A stretch of 64,000 nucleotides of DNA from Buddleja alternifolia (Eukaryota; Streptophyta; Magnoliopsida; Lamiales; Scrophulariaceae): positions 1,860,001-1,924,000 of the forward strand of contig CM033402.1 in the NCBI GenBank assembly GCA_019426215.1. Reading direction: 5' to 3'. The stretch's first letter is position 1. Every line of letters begins with the position of its first letter. Shown piece after piece: positions 12,197 to 23,291 of the stretch. A program made the position numbers and the translations under genes. A model generated the notes under the pieces. It ran no database searches. It was not told the origin of the DNA and was given only the letters and a program-made list of their open reading frames with translations.

Positions 12197-13215
12197 CTTC
12201 TCATAAATTTTCCTACTATTTATGTTTCCGCTATATAAATGAAGTCGAGTTCGATATATCTTAAATGAGCTCGAGCCTAAATTATTAATATAATAAATGC
12301 AATTCAACATTATATGCAGTGGAGTTACGGGAATCCAAATATGACGTAATCACTGTCAATATTATATGAATTTTATATGGGTCCCACCACATTAATGTTT
12401 GTTCTCGTCCCAGAAATTCCAAGCCTGGAAAGTAAAAATTCCACCTAACGCTTGGCTGGTTTAAATTTTTATTTTTATTATTTGGAAGGTGAAATTTCGG
12501 ATTTTCTCTATGAAAGGTCTGAAATAATGAATATTAAATGTGCTACCTTTAAGTAATTAAGAAGAATCCAACTTGGAATTAACAAAATTATTGCATATGC
12601 CTAGTGAATACGATTTATGAAATACATACAAATAATGATAATTTCTTATTAATTTAACCATTCAACAAACAAATTACATGCATTATGTTTGGACTTATGA
12701 TTTTAGCGAGAAAAATATTAAGAAAATATTTTCAAAAGTATGATGTGTGCCTTATTGTCAAGATATTTTTTTTCAACTATAATTAGTGACCCGAACATAG
12801 TAATAGTGCACCAACTAAGTATCGGAGCCCAAATTTGAAAAAAATTGGTTAATCGATAAAAGTACGAAAAAAAAAAACTTTCTTGAAGTCACTCCTTGAA
12901 GCATCATATTAATTGAGCATTAAATCGTTCATGAAATTTGAATATTTTACAGAACAATTTTGTCAATAACTAATCAATTTAATACCTTTAGTGAATGACA
13001 AAAAATCCAGTAAAAAAAGCTAACGTAATAAATGCAGGCTGCATAAATACGTTGTCCACGAAATAACATTTATCATTTTAAAGTTTTCTATCATCTGTAT
13101 ATCCAGGTAGAATGAAGTAATTGCTTCATCTATTTTATTTTATTTTTCAACAAGAGTTGTGACTTTTTGAAGAATTTTTCTTTTTAATGTATATATTCTT
13201 TAATTTTTATTGCAG
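12197..13215. other. Upstream region of the small multi-exon gene
   Basis: AT-rich; no TATA box could be chosen with confidence. It ends in a splice-acceptor-like TTGCAG at 13210-13215, so at least one upstream non-coding or coding exon may exist. Confidence 0.35.
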
Positions 13216-13230
13216 ATTGATTGTTGGAAA

Positions 13231-14852
13231 ATGAGTAACATTACAGGGGAAGGTAAGCTTAATTTTGGTACCTTTTTATTTTCTCTTATTTGATGTTCAT
13301 GGATTTCCTAACACAATGTTAATTGTGTTAAATTGTAATGTTTTCTTACTTCTGATCCATTTGAAATCATGAATTTTGAGAAGTGTGAGAATTTCTAAAA
13401 GAGCCAATTCCTTTCAAGTCAATTATGAATAAAGTAAATAATTTTGTATGATTGATCTTACATGATGCAAAAAACTAATTTTTTTTCTAACAATTCACGT
13501 CATTGTAAGACAATGTTTATGTTATAACTGGATCTTGGAATTCGGCCGGAAAAAAAATATATTAAAAGGATAAAAAATTAAGAACAAAGTATATGAAAAA
13601 GATAGATTTTTTTTTTGCATGCTTCTATGATTTTACATTCTGTGTAGGAAGGAATTTATTCAATTATATATTCTACAAATTTGTTGAGTTTAATCTCTCT
13701 TTTCATATTCTTTTTTTTTTTTTTTGAGAGATAATTTGTCATGGTATATGTCTTCATCTCCTCATAATTTCATATGATTACTTATTTTAAGACATTGATA
13801 AATTGACTTTTTTTTAGCTGTTTAATTTGTCATTGTATTTTCTAATTATTGTAGTAGGTCCTTATACAAATACAGAGTCAATTGGTTCCTCTGAGTTTCC
13901 TCATCTTACTGTTGAAGACCAAGTAAGTTCGAAATATCATCACAGTGTGCCTATTGAAAGCGAAAAGGTGAAATAAATCTCGTCTCCAACTTTATAATTG
14001 TAATTGATATTACGATTGTCATTGAAAAAATTGTAATTTTCTATAGTTTGAGGAAGCGCCAAATGAAGCTCATCATGCAGATCACAATTATCCAGTCCGC
14101 CTAACTACTCTTCGCTTTGAGCACGCAATTGAGCTTGCTAGTGAACAACCCAGGTAAGACGTGTACATATAGATTAAATTGATACCATTTTTGGACATAT
14201 CTTTTAAGCAAACAATAAATCTAGGTGGTCAATTTTTAGAAAATAAAGGGGACAATTTAACATACTTAAATACGAGTTTGGACGTAAAAATATTTACTTA
14301 CGTATTATGATTGATCAGTAAAATGCACGACATTCATGGAACTACGTCGTGTACATACAGTAAGACTTTAATGTTGCGTGAGTTCAATTTAATACTTCTC
14401 AAATGGTACATGTTCATATTAATATTTTGCCTTAATCACCATTTGTACAATTTTCAGTAAAATGTATTTATTAAGTATGCGTATGGATTAAACTCTAGGA
14501 AGACGTTGATCCTTTTAAATTTTTAATATCTATATCATTCAATGAGAGCCTTTTTTTCTTTAAAATGATCAACAATTCATGAAACTTGATATCTTTTTGT
14601 GAAAAAAATATTCCTTGATATTTAAGGAACGAAGAACCAAAAGGACGTAAAGCAGCGAGGGCGTGTGTAGGGGCATCTAGAAACCCTAATGATAGGCGCA
14701 TAGCATCAGAAGAAATAAGAAGCACAACTATACCATGTCAACAGACGGGAAGGTACTCTGCTCTAAGAATGAGAGCTTCTAATGCTGTCCCGAAAGCGGG
14801 AAGAATCAAAAAACACTGTTCTACAAGAAAACCATCCAACTCGAGGAATTGA
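13231..14852 (+). CDS. Unrecognised small protein encoded by four exons (154 aa)
   Basis: Exons 13231-13252, 13858-13967, 14047-14153 and 14627-14852 join in one frame with GT-AG borders to give 154 residues, starting MSNITGEG and ending in a TGA at 14850-14852. The N-terminal half is acidic (SVPIESEKFEEAPNEAHH) and the last exon is strongly basic (RRIASEE, SALRMRAS, GRIKKHCSTRK). I do not recognise the family; no signal peptide or membrane segment is visible. Exon 2 has a second in-frame donor (GTAAGT at 13923) that would remove 15 residues. The first exon is open upstream to an acceptor at 13215, so the true start could lie in an earlier exon. A related last exon occurs at 26839-27544. A phase-compatible four-exon reading is unlikely by chance, but the gene could be a decaying duplicate. 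Confidence 0.55.
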
Positions 14853-15769
14853 AGAAAATGGATTTATATATATTAAATAAAGGTGGTATAGAGAATAATG
14901 GTATCAGTTTCTTTACCCTAGTAAATCTATCACCTAAACTTGTGCTTGAAACTTGCAATATATTGCATAATTTAGAGAAGTCGATGTCTTTGGATATGAT
15001 TATCTATCAATTCTACGAGAATGCATTGTTTGCCAATAGTCGTACATTACTTGTTGTAACATCTACATAATGTTACTACGTGAGATATATGTTTTAATCA
15101 TAACATGATTTCATGCAACTGACCATGATCACAATCAAACAAACCAATTCTCAATGGAGAAAACGATTAATGAACAAATAAGCACATAAATAACGTTGGT
15201 TTATGGAGTGCAACAACATCATGTCAACTAAACATCATTGATTGTTTAACATTACATTCAATCATATAAATTGATATTTTCTTTGTTTCTTTTGTTTTCT
15301 AAAATGTTCTCAAACAGGATACTTTTCTTGACAGTGTAACTTTCAACTATTACTTGTAATCATTTACTATCTTTCCAAAGTTATCACATTAAGAACTAAA
15401 TGAACATCGTTACACTGACTTATTTCAAAACTCTTATATAAGACACTATTCATTATCTTATGAGAGTTATCTTTGGGAAGGAGCATTCCTTTTTTTCCTT
15501 TGTTAATCAAGAACGAAAAAATAACAGTTATCTTATTCAGTATTTCTTGTATCTTTTTATTTCTTTGTGACTAATGCGTAGAATACTAACAATTCAAAAT
15601 GTGCATGAAGAGAACAAAGAATATAACTTATATCGGTTCATTTCTCATGTTATACTATAATATATATGACCTCTATACTTTATTTGCTTGTTGCAAAAAT
15701 TTTCAATAAGCTTAATATGGGTTGAGTTTTCATAATTTAATATTTGCACTATTTTAATTTGTAATACAT
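14853..15769. other. Downstream of the small gene, nothing recognised
   Basis: The plus-strand open frame at 14849-15070 begins inside the 3' end of the small gene and has no recognisable content. The rest is AT-rich. Confidence 0.4.
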
Positions 15770-15973
15770 GTTATCGTAAATGACGATTTTTACTTCAGTT
15801 ATTTAATAAAGCACAAACATGTTGTCGTGAATGAAGATTTTTATATCAGTTAGTTAATAAAGTACCGACACATTGTCACGAATGTCGGCTTCTAATTAAG
15901 TTATTTAACAAAGTACGAACACGTTGTCGTGAATAACGACTTTTAATTCAGTTATTTAATAAAGTACGGACGT
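15770..15973. repeat. 51-bp minisatellite, four units
   Basis: Units starting near 15770, 15821, 15872 and 15923 share the pattern GTTGTCGTGAATGA.GA followed by CAGTTATTTAATAAAGTACG. They differ by several substitutions each. Confidence 0.8.
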
Positions 15974-16007
15974 GTTATTAAGTGCAATTCTTAGGATAGA
16001 ATTTACA

Positions 16008-16262
16008 GCCAAAACAAAAACGAACTATTGATATATATTTATTGTACTTACTTTTTTATAGATTACAAAAGGAGTCTTTTTCCAATTTAAAGTTGAAACT
16101 TCTCTTTTTTTTTTTTTTTTTTTGGTTTGAATCAATGTATAATGCCAAAACAAGAACGAACTATTGATATATAATTATTGTACTTACTTTTTTATAGATT
16201 ACAAAAGGCGTCGTCTTTTTCCTATTTAAAGTTGAAACTTTTCTCTCTCTCTCTCTCTATCA
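16008..16262. repeat. Tandem duplication with 136-bp period
   Basis: Two copies (from 16008 and 16144) share GCCAAAACA.GAACGAACT, GATTACAAAAGG and AAAGTTGAAACTT. The first ends in a poly-T run and the second in a CT microsatellite. Confidence 0.8.
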
Positions 16263-17494
16263 ATGTACTTAAAAATAGTATAAAGTGGTGATACAAAACC
16301 TAACAAGATCTTAATGTAATAAATATATATTAATATATATAGAGACTTCATGAAGACAATAATACATTCTTAGGTTTTCTTTACCTATTAGGTTTTGATT
16401 GTCTTGTGTATCACATCTGAGGTTACATTCAAAACAATTCTTTAATAATTTTAGTGGAATATTATTGTTTTAGTGGCATATATATGATGTTGCCTATATA
16501 TTTTCTATTGCAGTGGAAAATGAACAAGTAGGGAGAGAAAGGTAAACTGATTTATACTATTATTTTGTGAAAATAATCGAATGTTTATTTGTTTGATTAT
16601 ATATTTTTGTATCCCTTTTGGGATTTTATGTATTTAATTATCACGCTCACGTAAAAAGAAATTTGAGTATTTTGCAATCTTAACAACCAATAAAAGGTTA
16701 TTATTATGTGGAAAAAAAATTATTTATGATGGACTAAAATCCTTTCTTTTTGTCCAAATTAGAATGTTTTGGTCAATAAAGAGAATATTCAAGAGATCAT
16801 AAAAAAAAATACTTGGTAAATAGGTAAGATCATGTTCAACTCCAAGAAACAAACACTCATGTTGTGTCATAAGTTTTTTTTTATTACGCTAGGAGTACTT
16901 CAAGTTTGAAATAGTAGATTCTCACCATCTAAATCCACCAAAATCGATGGAGCAAAAACAGAAGAAAAACAGATTTAATTACAAACATTTCCAAAATCTT
17001 TTACATCCACTAATAAATATTTCTTAAATTGTGTACATTTGATTACATCCAGGTTAATTGTTTTGCTGAATTGGAATCACGTACACATTGAGATTTTGTT
17101 GCAAGTATTACGTGAAATTAGTTTCAATAATGTGCGACTGGCATTTATATTCCACTTTAAAAAACTAACATAATATTATTAAAAACTTGTCCGTTGAGTT
17201 CTATATCATTAAAAATATTCATAAGTATAAGAATTAGTTTTGTTATCAAAATTATCATATACCCTAAATATTATTATTGCAAAAAATAATAATGAGATAT
17301 TTCAACCCACCCCCCACCCCAAACTCTTGTTTCTTTTGTTACAGTATTTTACGTGCTAGTGCCTTTTATATCTCATTTGAGTCAAGACATTAAATAATGG
17401 AAGCACTGTTAACAATTCTATATATTCTAAGTTTTATTATGATTGCTTGAATACGTTGAGTAATCTTATTTTAAAAAGATGTCTGTTTTGTTTT
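16263..17494. other. Gene-free stretch with one exon-like island
   Basis: Mostly AT-rich and unassigned. A 28-bp exon-like island at 16514-16541, bounded by CAG and GTAAAC, resembles the first exon of the small gene at 13.2 kb (TGGAAAATGA...). It reads into a stop after three codons, so it is at best a dead copy. Confidence 0.35.
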
Positions 17495-17700
17495 AGGGAG
17501 AATTGAAAGATTGATCCTGTATCTATCAGGGGTAGCAATTTTAGTCCCTTAACTTTGACAACTGACAATTTTAGTCCTTTAACTTTTAAAATTCACAATT
17601 TTAGTCCTTTAACTTTTAAAATTCTGGCAATTTTAGACCTTTAACTTCTGAATTGGCAATTTTAGTCCTTTTGACCAAGCATTTCAGCAAAAATGTCTCC
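17495..17700 (+). repeat. Left arm of a foldback element surrounding the viral insert
   Basis: Contains several copies of GGCAATTTTAGTCCTTTAACTT. A diverged inverted counterpart lies at about 25440-25620, on the other side of the pararetroviral block. Arms of this type (runs of ACCAAAATTGCCA and its complement) are typical of plant MULE-like foldbacks. Confidence 0.55.
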
Positions 17701-17711
17701 ACGCTCAAAAA

Positions 17712-17724
17712 TGGTATCAGAGCC
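17712..17724 (+). promoter_or_regulatory. tRNA-Met primer-binding site of the pararetrovirus
   Basis: TGGTATCAGAGCC is complementary to the 3' end of initiator tRNA-Met, the minus-strand primer used by Caulimoviridae. It marks the conventional first base of the genome. Confidence 0.85.
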
Positions 17725-17780
17725 TTAGGTTTTATTGATGAAATAATTATTTATTATTACATATATTGTTCTAATATCTA

Positions 17781-18179
17781 ATGGAGGAGATTTAAACAAG
17801 AATGGAATAACCGAACTATTGTTCGAGTAGTCATGAAAAACAGGTATCCTTCATTACATGGAAGAAAATTGAAGCAGATACTTCTAAGTTCTCTAAGGAC
17901 CTTAGAGAAATCCAAAAGACGGTTCAAGACTATGGCCACAGATTAATTCATATACCTGTGAAAATAGAAAGTTTGAACCAAAAGATCGACGAAATACTAC
18001 AAATCCTCCCAAATCTGGGTAAAACAATGACAGATCTGAAGAAAGACATAGCAGATCTAAAAGGAAAACAAGCAGGGACATCCAAATCCAACAAAGAAAG
18101 GATCAGCGACACCCTTGGAAAGGTACCTCTTCTACACCAAAAAAGTAAGGTTGCGAAAGTTCTGAAACCAAAAACTTAG
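17781..18179 (+). pseudogene. Pararetroviral 5' ORF, coiled-coil protein (broken)
   Basis: An ATG at 17781 opens a frame with stops at 17793 and 17808, then it stays open for about 120 codons to the TAG at 18177. The readable part is a charged, heptad-like protein (IESLNQKIDEILQIL, DLKKDIADLKGK) with a basic tail, consistent with a coiled coil. Its position before the coat protein suits the virion-associated or unassigned first ORF of solendovirus-like genomes; I cannot assign a precise role. Confidence 0.6.
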
Positions 18180-18219
18180 TAAGATCTTATCAATGATATA
18201 CTCAAAAATATAAATTAAT

Positions 18220-19647
18220 ATGGATATATCAAGAGTAGATCTATCTGATCTTCAAGAACTAGCTAAGTCTTTTTCTCAATTAGTAGTTGTGGATTTGGTT
18301 AATGTCAAGACTAATGAATCAACTCTGGAATTACCACCGCCAGAAGATAGTTCCGAATCACATAGTCATCCACCGGATGAACCGATGCGTGAAAGTGGGG
18401 ATTTGCATGTTAGCTAGCCCAGCTCCTGGGGGTATAACGTTTAGAGCAAATCCAGTAAGAAATCCAAATAGCGTACTAGAAAATATACCCTGGGCAAGTA
18501 CTATGTTACACCCTTGCATCCATATAGTACTATCCTTAATTTGGATGTCATCGATTTTAGAAACATCGAGAAATTAATCAATGAATGGATTGCGGCTATA
18601 AAAATAGCAGCGACTACACTGGAACTCGATAAAGAAAACTTCATTAGATTAATGAAGTTAAGCTTGGAAGGATCCGTAAAAACCGGATGGGATCATACCC
18701 CTGAAACAACCATGCAAGAAGTTTTAGCCGGAGAATCTAAAAGCAGTATTGCAAAAAGATTTGGAAGACTGGTTAAATTGCATTTCATCGGAGATAGATA
18801 CTTCGATCAAAGCAATATTGAGAAAACCAGAGAGTATACACAGGCTCTTTATGGTATTGAATTAAGAAATATTTGTGCAGTAGATGAATACATCTATTGG
18901 TTCCGCAAATACTTCTTTCAGAGTGACGTAACATCACAAATTGCGGCACCAATGTTCTTTGCAAAAATTTGCAGTCCTTGGAAGAAAATTTTAACCCAAT
19001 CCTACAAGGTACCGGAAGGTCAAGTTGATTCAGTAGCCAGACGTATGTCTTTCTTAAAAGACAAACTGAAGGACTGGTGTTATCAAGTTTCTCTTCAAAA
19101 GAACATGAAAAAACTTAGAGGAAAAATAAAGAAATCCCTTCTCTGCTGTGATAACAATGATTTTCCAACAATAATTGGAGAATCAATTGAGCACAAAAGG
19201 AAGAGAAAGCAATATAGTAACTCTAATGACAGGGGTTACAAAAAATGATCTTCTTTCAGACAAAAGTCTTGGTGGTCTATATCAAAAGTCCAATCTTACA
19301 AATTTGGCCAGAGATCCGGATCGACTAGGGTGCTTTCCCAAGGATCTCGAAAATCCGACGGAAAAACTCCCACAAGATGAACTTTCAGACGAGCACATAC
19401 CTGGATAAATGAAAGTTTCAAAGATTGTAATTGCTGGACATGTGGAGCCCGATGACACATTTCACCAGATTGTCCGTAAAAAAATGGTGAATTAAAGCAA
19501 TTTGAAGCCACAACTGACATACTAGATGCAGTTTTCTATGGAGAATTGGTACCAATTTATCAATTCAAAAATGTATCCTCAGATGAAAGTGTCTATGAGG
19601 AAGAAATAGAAAGTGATTCTGATGAATCTTCAACCAAATCAGAATAA
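18220..19647 (+). pseudogene. Pararetroviral coat protein with zinc knuckle (broken)
   Basis: It opens at MDISRVDLSDLQELAK (18220). Homologous-looking sequence then moves to another frame around 18400-18510 and returns for the core coat segment at 18514-19248. In the same frame, past stops near 19246, 19378, 19453 and 19480, a basic tract and a knuckle of the C-x2-C-x4-H-x4-C type (19436-19470) can be followed; one of the stops falls inside the knuckle. The ORF ends in an acidic serine-rich tail and a TAA at 19645. Coat proteins of this family combine a capsid core, a basic RNA-binding tract, the knuckle and acidic ends. The tail overlaps the movement-protein ORF by 35 bp in another frame. 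Confidence 0.7.
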
Positions 19648-20779
19648 CTTCAACAAAGGTGATAGGCTCCAAACATCGGATAGCCTGTCAGGATTCTTTA
19701 ATCTTTTCGAAGTCATCCAAGCCATGGAAAGGATAATGAGGCAAAACTCTAACCTTGGACCATATGATGGTTTCAGAGTTAGCGGAATAAGCCGAATCCT
19801 AAATCAGATAGGATTAAATCAGCAAAGGCATAACATCATATACAAAGTAAGCTCTGGAGAGTTTGCCATTCCTATGAAATTAACTGGTAATGTGATGGAT
19901 ATACAACTTATTCCAAAAGAAGAAATTCTGGAAGAAGTAAGTAGACTCTCAGAGGAAGTAGTTGTTACTATGAAATGGATCCACATCGGAATTATTGAAG
20001 TAGTGATTAAAGCCACTTTCAAAGAAGGAGTTGATTCTCCATTACATTTATCTATAATGGATAAGAGAATCAATAACTTAAGAGATGGATGTCTTGGTAC
20101 AATGGTAGTAAATTTAAATGCAGGTAAACTAATGTTTGATATTCATCCTAGAATTGCATATAACCTAGTCGACCAAGATTTCAGTCGAGTCTTAACCCTT
20201 CATCAAGATTTCAAAAGAAATGATCTTATGAAAGAAGACACTAGACCATATTCTATAACTTATAGAATTGCATATGCACTTTCCAATACACATCATTCTG
20301 ATCTGTTTATAAGGAAAGAGTATAATGAAATTCCGAGAATTTTTAAGAAATTTGCTAAGGTAATGGCACCTGATCCAATTCAAATACCGAGAATTGGTGG
20401 TGTTGATATCTTAACCCGAGACCATCCAGTTCTAGATCGATCAATGAGCACTAGAACAAATTTTAATAGCAAAATGTCATTTTCAGAAGAAAGGATTAGG
20501 AGTTTAAGAGGAAAAGAATTAATTGAAGATTTAACTCCTCAAACTATTAGGGTAAATAATGTAAAAATTAAATGTCCTGAAGGATGGAAAGAAGTGCAAG
20601 TCATATTCAATATTACAAAGAAAGATAATTATTTTTCTTGTGATGATTTATATTACTTGCAGCAACCTGTGATTAACAAATATGAAGACATGTTAGAAAT
20701 GGTAGGCCATGAAGTGTTTGTTTCAGATATTGCAGGACAGGACCAAGGAATAACAAACCTTGGGATTAAGTTTCCATAA
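19613..20779 (+). CDS. Pararetroviral movement protein-like ORF (388 aa, open)
   Basis: The only long viral ORF without a lesion. It starts at the ATG at 19613, overlapping the end of the coat ORF in another frame, and ends with TAA at 20777. The centre (about residues 70-220) has the alternating hydrophobic strands and the invariant-aspartate region expected of 30K-superfamily movement proteins, which gate plasmodesmata. A separate C-terminal third of unknown role follows. Assignment rests on position between coat protein and pol and on the general look of the core. Nothing suggests a host promoter of its own, so an open frame does not imply expression. Confidence 0.6.
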   Translation: MILMNLQPNQNNFNKGDRLQTSDSLSGFFNLFEVIQAMERIMRQNSNLGPYDGFRVSGISRILNQIGLNQQRHNIIYKVSSGEFAIPMKLTGNVMDIQLIPKEEILEEVSRLSEEVVVTMKWIHIGIIEVVIKATFKEGVDSPLHLSIMDKRINNLRDGCLGTMVVNLNAGKLMFDIHPRIAYNLVDQDFSRVLTLHQDFKRNDLMKEDTRPYSITYRIAYALSNTHHSDLFIRKEYNEIPRIFKKFAKVMAPDPIQIPRIGGVDILTRDHPVLDRSMSTRTNFNSKMSFSEERIRSLRGKELIEDLTPQTIRVNNVKIKCPEGWKEVQVIFNITKKDNYFSCDDLYYLQQPVINKYEDMLEMVGHEVFVSDIAGQDQGITNLGIKFP

Positions 20780-20882
20780 ACCTTGGGGAAAAAGAGAAAC
20801 AGGTATGGAATTTTGTTTTAATGGTCATCTCATTAAAGTTGAATGACTAAATCAATTTTCTATAACAAATTGCTTGTGATAT

Positions 20883-21193
20883 ATGGCTGGGTATAATCAT
20901 TATGTTTTATACCATAATTTGGGGTGTAAACTATTTTATGTTCATCCTACTTTACATCACGATGTTGATCCCTATTATTGTGGAAATTTTCGACAAACTG
21001 ATTGGTTCAAAAGAAATAGAACCAACAATACTATGTTTTAAAAAGTATTGAATTTTGGAAATAGGAGATTGCCTCACCTGAATTTCAAAATAGATCATTG
21101 ATTTATCAAAAATGGATAAAACATCATGTGTACTGGTGTTTACCAGAAGCGTTGAAAATGCTACAGGAAGGAGCCTCAAAATTAGCCGCTTAA
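20883..21193 (+). pseudogene. Small pararetroviral ORF between movement protein and pol (broken)
   Basis: The ATG at 20883 opens 52 codons rich in His, Tyr and Cys (HHDVDPYYCGNF) to a TAA at 21039. A second open stretch in another frame (KWIKHHVYWCLPEALKML) ends with a TAA at 21191, two bases before the pol ATG at 21195. Together they suggest an original small protein of about 100 residues, in the position of the small second ORF of cavemoviruses. Function unknown. Confidence 0.4.
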
Positions 21194-21194
21194 A

Positions 21195-23291
21195 ATGATT
21201 AGTCCATTTTCAATATACATATCTATTGGCATGTTATATGAACAATATAAGTCAAAATATTTTGCAGCTTATATTGATTCTGGATCAGGGATTTGTACAG
21301 CTTCCCTAGCAATGCTATTGAATCTTTACCTATTATTGCAGAATGGGATTTTTCTCAAAAAATCCTAACACTCAATAAACGTATACGAGAAGCACAAATC
21401 ATAATTGGCGGTGCATTTGGAACACCATGGTTCAAGGAAAAAATATCACCTATTTACTTTCATAATACAAGAGCAGATATTTTGTTAGGTAATAATTTTA
21501 TCCAAACTTTTGCAAAATATGTGCAAGATAATCACAAGAACTTGCTCACTTTTACTACTAATTGTGGTAGTAAGATACAAGTTTTGCAGCGAGAAAAGGC
21601 TTTTGATAGGCTTATGCCTATCCATTTTCACAGCAAACGTGGTGATTTTAATGATACCAAATTAACCCATCCTAAAATGCAGGATAAACAGAAATTTGGT
21701 AAGGCTCTGTTGTCTTTCAGACAACAGGGATATCAGGACTATTGTGAAGTTTTTCATCTGGATAGAGAAGGAATTAACCTTCTTAAAAGAACAAAGACTA
21801 AAGATCTAGATGAAGAAGGAATTTACCTTCTTAAGAATACTTTACAAGAAAAGAAGTCCTTCTTTGATATAGATAGAGAAAGTAAAATTTCTCTAGAACA
21901 TATCAAAAGATTAATCCAAAGGAATTTCAATGAGAATCCTTTGGCATGGTGGGACAGAAACAAGATCGAAGCTACTCTGAAAGTTAAAGAACAATGTAAG
22001 TATGAGTATATTCGATATAAATCAATCCAAATGAATATGATGGTTAAGAAAGATATGCAAATAATTAAATAACATATCAATCTTAAATTCATTGAACCTG
22101 AAGTCTCTGCTTACAGTAACCCTGAGTTTTTGGTAAGAAACCATGGTGAAGTAAAAAGAGGAAAAGCTCGATTAGTAATCAACTATCAAGATATTAATAA
22201 AATACTCGAATTTGATGGTTACTATATTCCTAGTAGAGAACACTAAATTGATTGTGTTAAAAATGCTAAAGTGTTTTCTAAATTTGATTGCAAATCTGGA
22301 ATTTATCAGATTAAAATGGAAAAGGAGTCTAGAAAGTATACTGCATTCTCTACTCCCCATGGACAATATATCTGGAATGTACATCCAATGGGTCTTGCAA
22401 ATGACCCAAGATATACCAACGAAAAATGGATAATCTATTTAAAGATTATTTTGAGTTTATGTTTGTCTACATAGATGATATCTTGATTGCACCAAAAAAT
22501 ACGAATGAGCATATTAAACATCTTGAGATATTTTTTGATGTATGTTTTAAAGAAGGGTTAGTGTTATCTGAGAAGAAAACAATAACTGGAGTTAATAAGA
22601 TTGAATTTCTGGGTATTCTTATTGACGAGACAAGTATAGAACTTCAACAACATATTGTGAAAAAAATTCGCAATTTTCCTGATATTCTAAAGGATAAGAA
22701 ACAACTACAAAATTTCTTAGGAGTTGTTAACTTTGCAGGAATCTTGATCAAAGACCTTGCAAAATACAGGAAAGATTTTCGGCAACTGTTAAAGGAAACC
22801 GAAAGTTCAAAATGGAAGTGGGAATAAATTCACACTCAAAGAATTCGTGAGTTAAAACAAGTTTGTAAGAACTTGCCTAAACTCGCAATACTACAAGATA
22901 GTGATAATTTGGTAGTCTATACAGATGCCAATGATTATAGATGGGCAGCAGTGCTCATGAAACGAACAACTACAGGGGAAGAACCTTGTAGATATACAGA
23001 AGGGTTGTTCACTGAACTACAAGCCAAACTTTGGCACATAAATGAAAAGGAATTATTTGCGGTTTGGAAGGCATTTAAAAAATTACCTTATTTTTATTAG
23101 CCAAATTTACTTTAAAAGTTGATTATACGAATGTCAAAGCCTTTTTGAAAAATAAACTTGAATCAAAGATTGAAAAAACACGTATTATTAGATGGTAAGC
23201 TGAATGTCAATATTATTGTTTTAACATTGTCATTGTGAAATCTCATGAGAATGTTTCTGCAGATTTCCTAACAAGAGATGGAAGTGTCTGA
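21195..23291 (+). pseudogene. Pararetroviral pol: aspartic protease, reverse transcriptase, RNase H (broken)
   Basis: Protease active site YIDSGSG (about 21268-21290), then a change of frame near 21300. The protease body and linker are open to a TAA at 22070. RT blocks follow in the same frame across stops at 22070 and 22244 (ARLVINYQDIN, FSKFDCKSGIYQIKM). A further frame change near 22405-22430 precedes the catalytic YIDD at about 22470. A TAA at 22825 separates RT from RNase H (YTDAND, NEKELFAVWKA). A last frame change near 23090 and one stop near 23202 precede the terminal ADFLTRDG and a TGA at 23289. Absence of integrase and of a copia- or gypsy-style order supports Caulimoviridae. Confidence 0.85.

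Noticed and set aside
16514..16541. Exon of the small gene family
   Set aside because: It resembles exon 1 of the 13.2 kb gene and has AG/GT borders, but it reads a stop after three codons and is too short to be certain.
18287..18577. Separate 96-codon plus-strand gene inside the viral coat region
   Set aside because: Only its middle reads like coat protein; it is better explained as a displaced frame of the broken coat ORF.
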